Shown in pieces: positions 33,677 to 44,903 of a stretch of DNA of 64,000 nt (position 1 is its first letter; each line of letters begins with the position of its first letter). This stretch comes from Tetradesmus obliquus (lineage: Eukaryota; Chlorophyta; Chlorophyceae; Sphaeropleales; Scenedesmaceae). A model generated the notes under the pieces. That model was given only the letters and a program-made list of their open reading frames with translations. It was not told the origin of the DNA and did no database searches. Where the stretch lies: positions 558,001-622,000 of the forward strand of contig CP126202.1 of assembly GCA_030272155.1 (NCBI GenBank), given 5' to 3'. Position numbers and translations under genes: made by a program.

Positions 33677-36600
33677 ATGGCAAAAGTTATGGACAGAGAC
33701 ACGATCCAGTTCATCATGCGATCCATGACCACCAACAACAGGCAAGTGCCACGGCTTAGCACACTAACAGCAGCAGGAAGCAGCGCGGTGCGGTTACTGC
33801 TCCAGGCATCCGATGGTAGCGCTTGTGCAATGAGCTGTGTGCATTCATGCGGCATCCACACCTTACTCTAGTACCCTGTGAGTGGCAGGTGTGCAGTGTT
33901 TCTATGTAATGCAGACCAGCTCTTGCTGCAGACCAGATCTCTGCTGCCTTGTAGTGCATTACATTACATTACATTACATGCTCCACTCAACGAGGAGTGG
34001 GAACCCCAGTCAGGAGCCAACGAGAGGCTCATAGGGGGAGGAAACATCAAAGAACAACTCATCATCGTCCAAACCGTCAGACGAAAACGCAGAAAAAACC
34101 CATCAGCATCATCAATAGCTTGAGCAATAGCCTGAGAGGACAGAAAGACCTAAGGATCAGTGCACCTGATCAGATCATGAGCACCTGGCAGCACCCTGCC
34201 AATACAACTTGCAGGCTGGCATGCCCCTGCCACATGTACTAGGGATCCTTGTGCGCTTTGCAGGGAGTTGCAGCGTTGCGTTGGCACGTCAGCTCCTCAC
34301 TGATGATGTGAAGCTGTTGCACTTATCTTCTGCTGTGCTGTGCCTTTCTCCTATGCTGTTATGCTGCTGTGCTTGATTGCTGCGCAGGGAGCTGCAGCGG
34401 CGTGTTGCAGACCAGTTCCTCACTGATGACGTGAAGCTGGTGCACGTCCTGGGCGATGTGCAGGGCAGGGACGCCCTGTACGGCGTGTACAGGGCAGCAG
34501 TGACAGGTGGGTGATGCGTGTATTGCATGGTGCATTGGGTTTTGCGCTTCACTGGGAATGTGCAGGCCAGGGACTCCCCGCGTCGGACGCGCTGTACGGC
34601 GTGTACAGGGCAGCAGTGACAGGTGGGTGAATGTGCATTGTGCGTGCATCACAGCAGCAGCAGTGCGTGCTGCATTAGCTGTTCTGGCCAGCACACCCAT
34701 GGGTGTGATCCAAGCAGTGTTTGCAGGAAAGTATTGCACTGCAGGTAACAGCTGCTGCTCCCCCCTTAGCCGCAACTGCAGGCCTGGACTACGAGCTGCT
34801 GTTTACCGAGATCGTGGTGGATGAGCACATTGCAGCATGCTGGGTGGACCTCAACATTGAGCTGGCACCCTTGTACAAAAATGTTGACGGCTGCTGCTGC
34901 TGCTCCTGCAAACGTGTCTGCCTGCTGCTGCAGGCCTGGACTACGAGCTGCTGTTCAACGAGATGGTTGTGGATGAGCACATGGCAGCATGCTGGGTGGA
35001 CCTCAACCTCAAGCTGCCGCCCTTCTTCCTCAGGCGCTACCACCTGCCCACGGTGGTCATGCTGCGCTTCAGACACTGCGAGGACGGCCTGTGAGTAACA
35101 TAACTTTGCTGCTGCACTGGATGCCTTGTTATCGGGTTGTCAGTGCTGCTTTTGAGAACTTCAGCAGCAGTCCATTGTACGAGTACAGGTACCACTGCAT
35201 TAGTTGCCTGGCTGCGCTCGCTCACAAGGAGCGGCGCAGAAGGCATCCACTGCAGTGGCGCCTCCTCTTGGCCATTTATATAACAAATAAACAAAATTAC
35301 AGCAAGTCGTGATGCATGACGCGCCGGTATTGCAGCGACCTTCTATGCTCCCTGCAGCAGCACCACTTCCTGATCAAAACAATAAGGTTCTGGTGAATCA
35401 CAGCGTTTGCAGTAAGGCTTGATGCATAATGTAGTGACATTGCAGTCTGCTTCTCTGCAGTTTGCTTTAATGCTCAGTCTGCGTCATGCATCTGGCAAGC
35501 ATGACGCCTCTAGGCTAGGTTATAGCGCTCCACATCTGATTGCGTACTTGTGATAACTTCTGCTGCTACTGCTGCTGCTGCTGCTGTTATTGCTGCTGCT
35601 GCCCTGCAGGATTGCATCTGTGAGCAGATTGACCACCACGGCATCTTCTTGGCCATGTGATGATTGCACTGCCCTGAGCACAACTGCTATTTTGCTGATG
35701 CTGCTGCTGCTGCTGATGACCCGCAGGATTCGCATCTGCGAGCAGATTGACCACCACAGCGTCTTCGTGCTCATGTGGGCGCTAGGCTGGCCCTTCAGTG
35801 CGGTGTGGGACCTGGTGGTGCGGCGCATCACCGGCACCATGATGAGCACATCAGGTGAGGTTTGCTCCCCTTCAGGCCATAGGCAAGCAATTTGCATGTC
35901 AGGCTGCAGCTGGATATGCTGGTGTGGCACGGCTGTGGTTCAGGGATTGAAGCATGTGAGCACATCATGTTTTGGTGATGTTCGGTTTGTTTGTGCTCAT
36001 GTGGGCGCTAGGCTGGCCGGTCAGCACTGTGTGGGACCTGGTGGTGCGGCGCATCACCGGCACCATGATGAGCACATCAGGTGGGGTTCGCTTGCTGTGC
36101 AAAGACCAAAAGAGCAAGAGGTGTGAGCTGGCGTCCTAGCACGCTGTGTGGTGAACATCAGGTTGAATTGCCAGCAGTTTGGGAGTCGCAGCAGGCAATG
36201 GAGCCATTTATATCTTCATGTGGGTGCGGGACTGGCCCTTCAGTGGGGCGCATGATCGTACGTTCACGCACCGCGCTGAAGGGCCAGTCCAGCACGCGTG
36301 TTGTAATCATGAGGAGTGTCACTGGCAAATTGGTGTCACTGGCAAATTGACAAGCACCTCGGCCGAGTGTTGCTGGAGCGGTAGGGCAAAGGTTCTGCTG
36401 GGGTCGACTTTGCTGTTTCTCAGCACCTTCGCCACAGTGCGCTCATAAGGGCACTGGAGCGTCAAAGGCCGCACCTTGTGTGCTAGACGGCAGGTTCTGA
36501 CATCCAATGCGGCAATATGGCCATGCACGCTTCTTCACCACGCTCATCCTGTTGCTGGGGAGCATGTGAAGTAGTGCTGTGTTGGCACCCTAGACGTGAC

Positions 36601-36885
36601 CTCCTGTTGTGGCCTTGTGCCTACACTGCTATGCTCCGCTGCTGCAGTCATGCTTGCCTCGGGGCAGTCCTGCATCAGAGTGCAGCACAGGTACTGAGCA
36701 TGTGGGGCTGTGTCGGCCCCTCGTCAACCTTTGAGGACTTTCATTTAGTTTCAACACTTCACGCAACGCGTTGTTGATCTCTATCTTTCCCGTGTTGCAT
36801 GCATGCATCACACGCTTTGCAGCACTGCAACGTGCTGCTGAGCACGCAGATGGCAATCAGCATGACTATTAGCTCTACATTGCAC

Positions 36886-36927
<42 letters not shown>

Positions 36928-38811
36928 TATTGCTTCTTCTTCTTGCAGGCTGGCCTGCTGATGCAGCAGAAGACGCCACACGCGCTGCACTCACAGTGGG
37001 CCTCAGCACCTCCGGCTGGCTGCTGAGCCAGTTCCTGCTAGAGCCCCCCAAACTTGCCGATACAAATGAAACTGCTGCCATTGCTGCCATCGCTGCTGCT
37101 GCTGCTTGCAGGCTGGGCTGTTGATGCGGCAGAAGATGCCACACGCGCAGCACTCGCCATCAGCTTGACGAGATCCGGTTGGCTGCTGAGCCAGTTCCTG
37201 CCGGAGCCCCTGCTGGACTCGCTGACCTCAAAACACTGCTGCCATTGCTGCCACCGCTGCTGCTGCTGCTGCTGCCTGCAGGCTGGGCTGTGGATGCAGC
37301 AGAGGACGCAACCTGGGCAGCACTCACTGTCAGCCTCCAAAGCTCCGGCTGGCTGCTGAACCAGTTCCTGCCAGAGCCCCTGCTGGACTCGCTGAGTCAG
37401 GCGCTGCCGCAGGGCTTAGTGCAGCAGCTGGGCCTCCGCAGCTGGGGCGGTTTAGACAGCGAGCCTGCAGAGGGTTTAGCAGAGCGCGTGCTGAACCCTG
37501 CAGAGCAAATGGCGATGAATGCGCAGATGAATGCAGCTCACGCAAGCTACATGGATTGCTTTGGTGTTGAGAAAGGTAAAGAACATTTGTATTTACGCTG
37601 GCAGCCACTGCCAGTCAGCAGCAGCAGCAGCGGTGAGCCGGCGGCGGCTGGCAACGACAGCGCTGCTGCTGCTCCTGCTGCTGCTGATGCAGCCTCAGGC
37701 AGTGGGGGTGGGTACACAGCCACTGCTGCTGCTGCTGGTGACAAGCCAGCAGATGAGCATGCTCAGGCCAAGCCAGCAGCAGCAGCAGCAGCAGCAGGCA
37801 GTGTGCTTAGCAGCACAGTGGCAGGCGGCTCGTACCCTGCTGCTGCCGGCAGCTACGGGGACAGCACTGCTGGCAAGGATTCTGCGAATGCTGCTGCTGC
37901 TGCTGCTGCTGCTGCTGTGAGTGCCAAGGGGCTGGAGGCTGCAGTGCCATTGGCTGCAGTGCCACTGCCAGTGGAGCCAGCAGCAGCAGTTGACAGCTCA
38001 GCAGCGGTTGACAGCTCAGCAGCTGGCAAGCCAGCAACAGCAGAGAAGCACGCTGGTGCCACAGCAGCTGGTTCAACAGCAGCTGGCAAGTCAGCAGCAG
38101 CAGAGCAGCAGGGCGCTGTGACAGCTGGAGGTAAAGGAAAGGGCAAGGCAGCAGCAGCTGCTGACAGCTCAGCAGCAGCTGGCGGCTCCTCAGCAGCAGC
38201 GGTGGAAAGGGAGGCTGAGGCTGCAGGTGGCAGCAAGGGAAATGTGGAAGCAGCTGATGCTGGCTCAGCAGCAGCTGACAGCTCAGCAGCGGCAAGAAAG
38301 GAGGGTGGGGCTGCAGGTGGCGGCAATGGCAAGCCGGCAGCAGCAGGGACAGCCACGCCAGCAGCAGCTCCAAAGCTGTCGGGCCCTGGCAGCAGTTCGG
38401 GTGAGTGATATTGTGTGCTTGTTGCATCACGCCTGTAGTGGGCTATCGAGGCACTTGAACTGAGGGCGATGCCCGGCAGATGATGCGGTGTTGTCTTGGC
38501 CCCTTGAAGGGTGTCGGACGAGTTGCTACTAGTCTCAGCAAGGCAGCATTGCCGCTGTCTTGAGCAGCAGTGACACGGCTTCGACCTGAGTTTGAAGCAG
38601 CAAGTCTGGCTCAGCAGGACGGGTTTGAAGTCAGCAGGAGGCTGCATGTGAAATGTCGAGGGGGGGGGGGGGGGGGTGTCCTTTTATAGGGTACACCATG
38701 CGGAGGGAATTCGTTCGGATTTTTGTCACTGTGCACCATGCACTTGCCTGGTGACTGGCTGCCTCCCCTGCCCTTGCTGTTGCTGCAGGTAAGCGCAAGA
38801 AGAAGCACTGA
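33677..38811 (+). CDS. NTF2-like (SnoaL-fold) protein with low-complexity tail
   Basis: Six exons: 33677-33741, 34388-34506, 34934-35090, 35727-35854, 37282-38400, 38789-38811. They sum to 1611 nt, 536 residues, TGA stop. Intron 1 uses a GC donor (AACAG then GCAAGT); the others are GT-AG. Residues ~22-150 (RRVADQFLTDDVKLVHVLGD, DYELLFNEMVVDEHMAACWV, FFLRRYHLPTVVMLRF, RICEQIDHHSVFVLMWALG) have the layout of an NTF2-like domain as found in uncharacterised plant and algal proteins; this is a pattern judgement, not a search. WAVDAAEDATWAALTVSLQ and NQFLPEPLLDSL follow, then ~250 residues of Ala/Ser/Gly. The last exon codes only KRKKKH, a basic tail like a nuclear signal. Retaining intron 5 would instead end the protein at once. 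No enzyme activity can be assigned. Confidence 0.7.
33957..33979 (+). repeat. CATTA microsatellite in intron 1
   Basis: Four and a half perfect CATTA units inside intron 1 of the NTF2-like gene. Confidence 0.9.
34263..37215 (+). repeat. Exon-edge copies in NTF2-like introns
   Basis: 34263-34322 repeats the start of exon 2 in the intron before it. 34559-34632 repeats its end (RDALYGVYRAAVTG) in the intron after it. 34780-34880 repeats the start of exon 3 (GLDYELLFTEIVVDEHIAAC). 35609-35650 repeats the start of exon 4; 35990-36082 and 36216-36260 repeat its body and end (WALGWPxSxVWDLVVRRITG). 36951-37050 and 37111-37215 repeat the start of exon 5 (DAAEDATRAAL, SGWLLSQFL). The copies show substitutions. 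Confidence 0.88.
38660..38676 (+). repeat. G17 homopolymer
   Basis: Seventeen consecutive G in the last intron of the NTF2-like gene. It could form a G-quadruplex and is also a likely place for sequencing length errors. Confidence 0.9.
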
Positions 38812-39139
38812 GCTGGCCGACTTGATCAGGTGCATTGCTGTGGCTTGATTGTTGGTATGGTGGTAATGATGATGATTGGGTACACTGCGGATACCTGGCC
38901 AACAAGCAGCAGCACTGCAGCTCTGCAGCAGCACTGCAGCACGGCAGCACTGCACCAAACTTTGCGGCTGGCCTAGCTAGTGCAACACAGGCACTGCTTT
39001 GCGCATGGGTTACGCTACTTGACTTGACTTGACTAAGTTGGACCTGTTTTCCAAGTACCTAGACCCAGAAACTCGTACCGCATTGTGTTGCAGCATGGTC
39101 GTGCCAGGCATTTTCGCTGGCCAACGCAATAGGCTAATC

Positions 39140-39205
<66 letters not shown>

Positions 39206-40034
39206 GTGCAGGTGGCATTGAGGGTGACAGCGCTGCAGCCAGCAGCACAACAGGCGATACCGGCAGGGTGGCAACAGGTGCGCCACAGGCTGGCAACGCA
39301 GCACTTCCTACGGCACGCCGCCAGCAGCTGCAGTACTGGAGCGTGTCTTGAATATAGGGAGGATGATGATCAGATGGATGCGGGACTGTCTTTGTGTTGT
39401 TCGAGGTTGGTTGCAGTTTGACTGCAGCACAGTACCGTATGCGTACGGTACACATGTCCATGCACTTGCAGCAGCAGAGCGAGCTGCTAGATATGGTATG
39501 GTGACTATGGTGTGGGGTGCTGTTGCTGTGGCTAAGATTGGGTTTCGTAGTACTTGAGTAACACGCTGAAAGCTCTGCTTACACGAGGAAGCAACTACTG
39601 CTCGTGCTGGGGAACATGCATTCCCAGGCAACCCGGGCAAACCACGGAACACCTCTGCCACAACCGTCAACTAGGGCTTTGAGGGGAGCTGCTGCAGCGT
39701 TTTGCCAGCCACATTATGCACTGAGATATGATCATTCATCAACCAGTGTATGCATGACGACCAGTCGCTAACTTGATCGCTACCCCCGGAACCTTTTACG
39801 ACAACAACCCTTTCATCAAAGCGCTGCAGGCTCAGAGTTGTAACATTTATTTGACAAACAATTATTTCGACCGATACATGCGCTGACAAGCAAGCGCAGA
39901 GCGTCATAGTCTCGGAATCAACGATAACAGCAGCAGCAGTAGCCAGACAGCTCCTGCAAGAACCAACACCACCCGGCTGCTCCCGTTCAGCAGCAGCAAT
40001 CGATGTTTTTAAAAACAACATACCAGTGCTTCCA
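38812..40034 (+). other. Intergenic, with CTG array and a possible alternative last exon
   Basis: A CTG run of about 21 units occupies 39141-39203. It is followed by an acceptor and an open stretch 39212-39351 (GIEGDSAAASSTTGDTG to QLQYWSVS, then TGA). Its phase would fit directly after the NTF2-like exon ending at 38400, so it may be an alternative terminal exon. A minus-strand frame 40022-39671 with an ATG has no domain, and its start lies 13 bp from that of the LOG gene. Confidence 0.35.
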
Positions 40035-40644
40035 ATGAGCCAGTCAGCAGCAACAGCAGCACCACCGCCACGCCGCAAGGTCGTTGCTGTGGTGGGTGAC
40101 AACTGCCTGGATGCAGCAGCGATGCGCAACACAAGCAGCAGCTGGCTGAAGAGGTGAGCTGTGTTTGCTGTGTAATAATGTGTTTCCTTTCAAGCATGGA
40201 TGTTGCAGCAGAGTTGTGGCTGCAGGCGAGCATGATGCTTTGTGAGCGCAACTGCCAGTAGTGCCTGTAGTCGCAACCAGCCAGTGGCGAGTGTGGTGCT
40301 GCTGATTCAGACAGCCTGGCTGGGTGCTGGCCAGCACTGGCGGTCACCCCAAAACATGGTTTTGGGGAAAAAGATGCTCAACTGCAGCCACACACGCATT
40401 CGAAAGTGATGTCGTGATGCATGTGTCAGTGGCTGTGCATGTGCACAAAGTGGCTCCCTTCACAACCCGCCGTTCAGTTTCAGGCTCATTACATCCACTG
40501 CTTGTTTGACTGGCCACAAGCTGTGTGCACCACACAAGTCGTTACTATAGTGGTGTGCTGCTGCAGGTTGGGCAAGCCACTGTTGATGCGGGGCACAGGG
40601 TGCTCACAGGCGGACTGGCAGGTGAGGCAGCAGCAGCAGCAGCA

Positions 40645-40715
<71 letters not shown>

Positions 40716-41017
40716 GGCAGCAGTTGCAGTGTTTGCTGCTGCGGCTGATGGTCACAGCTGCCAGTGCTACCACCACTTCCAGGGTCAGCGTCATCAGGCT
40801 GTACCTGACCTGCTTCTGCTGCCGATGTCAACCATCTAATAGCGATGCTGATTAGGCCTCCATCAGCAACAGAGGCTGCGCTGCCCCTGCTGCTGCCGCT
40901 GCTGCTGCTGCTGCTGCTGTTGCTGCTATTGCTGCTGCCGCATGTCTCGCAGGTGTCATGGACGCCGCCATGAAGGGCGGCAGCAGCAGCAGCAGCTACC
41001 AAGAGGGTGACAACACC

Positions 41018-41055
<38 letters not shown>

Positions 41056-42199
41056 ATGCCTTGCAGGTGTCATGGATGCCGCCATGAAGGGCGCCCGCAG
41101 CAGCAGCCATTACAGGGAGGGCGACACCATTGCTGTGCTGCCTGGAGAGGACCCGGCAGCAGCCAGCAGCAATGCGGACATTGTGATATGCACCGGCTTG
41201 GGATCCTATAGAAATGGTAAGTGGCATGTGCTGCTGGCTTTGCTACTAGTACTGCAGGATGTCATCTCACATGTCTGCTGCCAGTCACTGCTAAGCTGGC
41301 TCGTGGCCGGGTGCATTGCTGTGCTGCCTGGACAGGACCCGGAAGCAGCCGGCAGCAGTGCTGACATTGTGATATGCACCGGCCTGGGCTCCTACAGGAA
41401 TGGTGAGTGGCATGTAGAAATGATGAATTGATTCGGCTCATAGATTTTGAGGAATTAAAGTAACGCATAACTATATGTGCTGCTGGCTTCCGTACTGCTT
41501 GGCGAGGCACCAGCGGCAGCCAGCAGCCATGCTGCCATTGCCATGTGCACAGGCTTGGAGTTGATGGATGGTGTGTGCTTCTGGTTTTGCTGTTGCTTGA
41601 TGTCAGCTCAAATCTTTGCTGCCAGTCACCTGCTGAGCTGGCGCATGGCTGGCTGCATTGGTGTGCACCTATCCTGTGCCGCAGCAATCTCCTGCATGCC
41701 ACACCTCGCCAGTGCACACTGAGCGATGAGCGATATACTCGTGCCAGTGGAGGTAGCACCACGGTGGTATGTACATAGCGATTTCGAAAGCACAGCAGCG
41801 TAGCTTCCTGCCACACCTGCCTTGATGCAGCCTGTCTGCTCTGCTTCCTGCTGGTGCTGCTCTTCTACCTGCTCTGTTATGTGCATGCTGCTGCAAGCTG
41901 CCAACCAAACCTTGGCCTCCCAGCTTTTACAAGCAGCTGTACCGCTGCAACACTAACCGTTTCCTGCAGGCATTGTGGGCCGCGCAGATGCAGTGATCGC
42001 TGTCGGCGGCGGCGTCGGCACCTTGCAGGAAATCTGCATTGCCTGGAAGGCTGCCAGGCTGGTGGTGGTGATGGCGGGCGTCAGCGGCGCCACGTCAGCG
42101 CTTGCAGGAAAGTGCATCGACGGCCGCGGTGGGCCGGGCCGGCGGGCTGTGCTGGGGGCGAATACGGCTGAGCAGGCAGTGCAGCTGCTGCAGCTGTGA
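40035..42199 (+). CDS. LOG-family protein (TIGR00725-type nucleotide-binding)
   Basis: Family related to the cytokinin-activating phosphoribohydrolase LOG. Exons 40035-40153, 40567-40621, 41067-41216 and 41970-42199, all GT-AG, ~184 codons, ending in TGA. Motifs in order: RRKVVAVVGD, KQQLAEEVGQATVDAGHRV, LTGGLAGVMDAAMKGA, IAVLPGEDP, ADIVICTGLGSYRNGIVGRA, DAVIAVGGGVGTLQE, then AAVLGANTAEQAV-like ending. The GGGVGTLQE signature replaces the plant LOG PGGYGTLEE, so enzyme activity on cytokinin nucleotides is uncertain. The summed exons are two bases over a multiple of three: the frame of VVAVVGDNCLDAAAM must change before QHKQQLAEE, near 40120-40128. This is either an assembly error or a real lesion. 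The start ATG precedes MSQSAATAAPPPRRK. Confidence 0.72.
40954..41570 (+). repeat. Exon-3 edge copies in the LOG-family gene
   Basis: 40954-41006 repeats the start of exon 3 (GVMDAAMKGGSS) in the preceding intron, with its own acceptor and a GTGACA after it. 41308-41401 repeats its end (IAVLPGQDPEAAGSS, CTGLGSYRNG, GTGAGT donor), and 41499-41560 repeats it again, more decayed, both in the following intron. Confidence 0.88.
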
Positions 42200-43947
42200 T
42201 ATTCATGATGTTTGTGCTGAACTTCAACTTGAAGTTGGAGTTGATCAAGGTAGCATTTTCCACAGTAGAAACACTAAGGCTGATGCATCATCATTGTGTT
42301 ACAATTTGAATTTTCTTGAAGGTGTGCTCGTGGCATGTTTGGATGGGGTGCTGCTCCTGGTGCACAGCATGCTCTCCTGCAGTGGCCGCAGCAGGCTGCT
42401 AGCGCTATGTAGCGCAGTATACTTTGCCTCAGGCAGGCTGCTGTTTGGCGGGCTGTGCACTGCCGCGCCGACATCCGGTGACAGAACCTATTGTTGGACC
42501 GAGATCGTCTCGTTGGCACGAATGACAATGCAGAAGTGCCACTGCGGTGCCAGCCCCTGCTGCACTACAGGTACAGGTGCACTACAGGTACAGGCTGACC
42601 AGCCAGCCAGCCCAGCTGGACCCTTCGCCTGGTGACCTGTTGCGCGCACAACTGCATCACGTGTATCAGTATCAGAGTTTCTAAAAAAAACAGAAGATCA
42701 AATGCACAGTAGAACTCGTGGGAGGTGATAGTGAAGGCGGGCGAAGCTAGAAGCTAGAACTTCCAGCCCTGAAGACAGCCAGAATCACCGCTGCCATTAC
42801 AAAATAGCGAAGCAGGCGATAAACGAACAATTTTTAGTCTAATTTGTCAATTGATGCGCAGAACCACCGCGTTCCCGGGTGTCACCTGGCGGTTGTTCCG
42901 TGCGGTAGTGAGTCTCAAGAAGCGGGGAAAGCACTGACAGTCACCGACACCTTGCAATGCTTCGGGCGTCCCATAACTGCACCAAACTGGTCGTTTCTGC
43001 TGATTGATCAGCTGCAGTTGTTGGCTCGCACTGCACGGTGCTGGGCTCGGTCTGGCTGAAGCTGCCGCGTTGACGTTCCTGGCTTAGGCCGTCAGAAAAG
43101 CTCTTTTAAGCCCGACAAAGCAATATTCAGCTGAGAGTAGCAGTTGATAGGCCACAAGGAGCACCAAGAATATTGACGTAAAACAGACGGCAACGCAAGG
43201 AGCAGGTCACCATCGCCGGCAGCACGGCCACGAGTAGCTGTGGTCAAACGAAACTGGAAGGTGAGTGCTGCTTAGCACAGATGCGGTCAATGCAATGCGC
43301 CATTTCTGCGGAGCAGCAGCTCCAGCCCATCAGGCAGAAGCATCGCCAAGCACGCAGTAACAGCACTTGAAAAAAACATTCGACTATATACCAAACGGAT
43401 ATAACAGCTGCCGAAGTCAGCTGGGCTGCCAGCGCTTGAAGGGAAGTGAGAACTGGGATGCACACAGCAGGCCTACTGAGCCTACAGCGTTCGAACCAGC
43501 AGCGTGCCAGCTTGCTGCCATGAGTTGACTCTGGTCAACATGCACACTACAGTGGCTGTAGCACTGCAACATCAGCAGCAGTGCTTCCAGCAGGAATGCA
43601 AATCAACCTGCACAGCCAGGCTGCCAGGCAGCTTTGCCACCCCTGCAGGAAGCTCCATCCCAGACCTAGTCAGCAGAAGCACCATTCAGCAGCAGCACCA
43701 CACAGCAGCAACCCAATGGCTCCTCAGATGCGGCAGCTGCCCCAGCGCCAGCTTGCAACTGTTTCCTGCAGCTGTCTCCTGCAGCTGCAGCTTACTCCTA
43801 TCCACCAGCAGCAGCGCCACCAAACCTCCGCAGCACTCTGCATCCTGTACAGCTCACATCATGCGTGTCCTGTCCACCTGCTGCTTGCAGGAGCTTTACA
43901 AACTGCCCCAGCAGGCAAAAACAAACAAAACTCCGGAGCAAGGCAGC
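42200..43947. other. Intergenic, no gene supported
   Basis: This is between the LOG-family stop and the acyltransferase start. A minus frame 43465-43244 starts with ATG and has a hydrophobic stretch but no domain. An upstream in-frame ATG at 43861 (MRVLSTCCLQELYKL) could extend the acyltransferase N-terminus. The promoter of that gene should lie here. Confidence 0.35.
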
Positions 43948-44818
43948 ATGCAGGCAGCAGGCATGGCTTGCCAGAAGCGCTCAGCAGCAGGGAGCCGCGA
44001 TGACTGTACCATCATGGTGGATGGCAGCAGCACTGCTGCCGCTGCAACACCAGCAGCAGCAGCAGCAGCAGCAGCGCCGGCAGTGCGCAGCAAGCCGCGC
44101 ACCTACTATGTGGACTGGCTGCGAGTGTTCCTGACAGGTGCGTGATGCAACTGCTGCTTTCCCCTCTTTGCTGAAATAAGGCGGCCATTCATGACACGAT
44201 ACACATGTGAAGTATGCGTCAGCAATCAACGGTCAACAATCGACTTTTCCTGACACGTGAGTGGTGCGGCTGCTGGTGTTGTTGCCTGTTGAGATAAGCC
44301 GCAATCTCATGATGTGTGTATGTACGAGGCATTGCTGTTGGTAGTAATGTGAGCAAGTATCTCTTCAGCATTGTCACTGTCAGCACGCCATACAATGCAT
44401 TGCTTTTGTAATGTAAGCGTAAGTTCGTCGCTGCGTGGGCATACAAAACGACTGCATACACAGCTCGTGCGGATAAGACAGCAGCAGCCAGTGGCGCAGC
44501 CATTGTGGCATGCTACACAGCAGCAGCAGCAGCAGCAGCAGCAGCGCCGGCGGCTGTGCTGGTGAACAGGGCATCTCAGCAGCAAGTGTCTGCAGCAGCT
44601 ACCCCCGTTCGTTTGCTTGCAGCAGCTGCAGCTGGCTGCATTGCAAATTGCAGTTGTCACTGCTGCCGTGCCTGGCATGCTGCTGCTGTCAAATCACGTC
44701 ACATGCTCCCTTTGAGCGTAAGCCAGTGCTCCTGTGTGACTTTTTGTGCCGCAGTGCTGGTGCTGCTGCACCAATGCATCACGAAGTAACTCAGCACTTG
44801 GAAGCCATGGAAGTCACA

Positions 44819-44903
<85 letters not shown>

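Noticed and set aside
34780..34880. First copy of NTF2-like exon 3 as the real exon
   Set aside because: It lacks the second half of the exon and a good donor. The copy at 34934-35090 has a GTGAGT donor and the right phase.
39671..40132. 153-codon minus-strand frame overlapping LOG exon 1
   Set aside because: It is antisense to a supported exon, its only useful ATG lies 13 bp from the LOG start, and no domain is seen.
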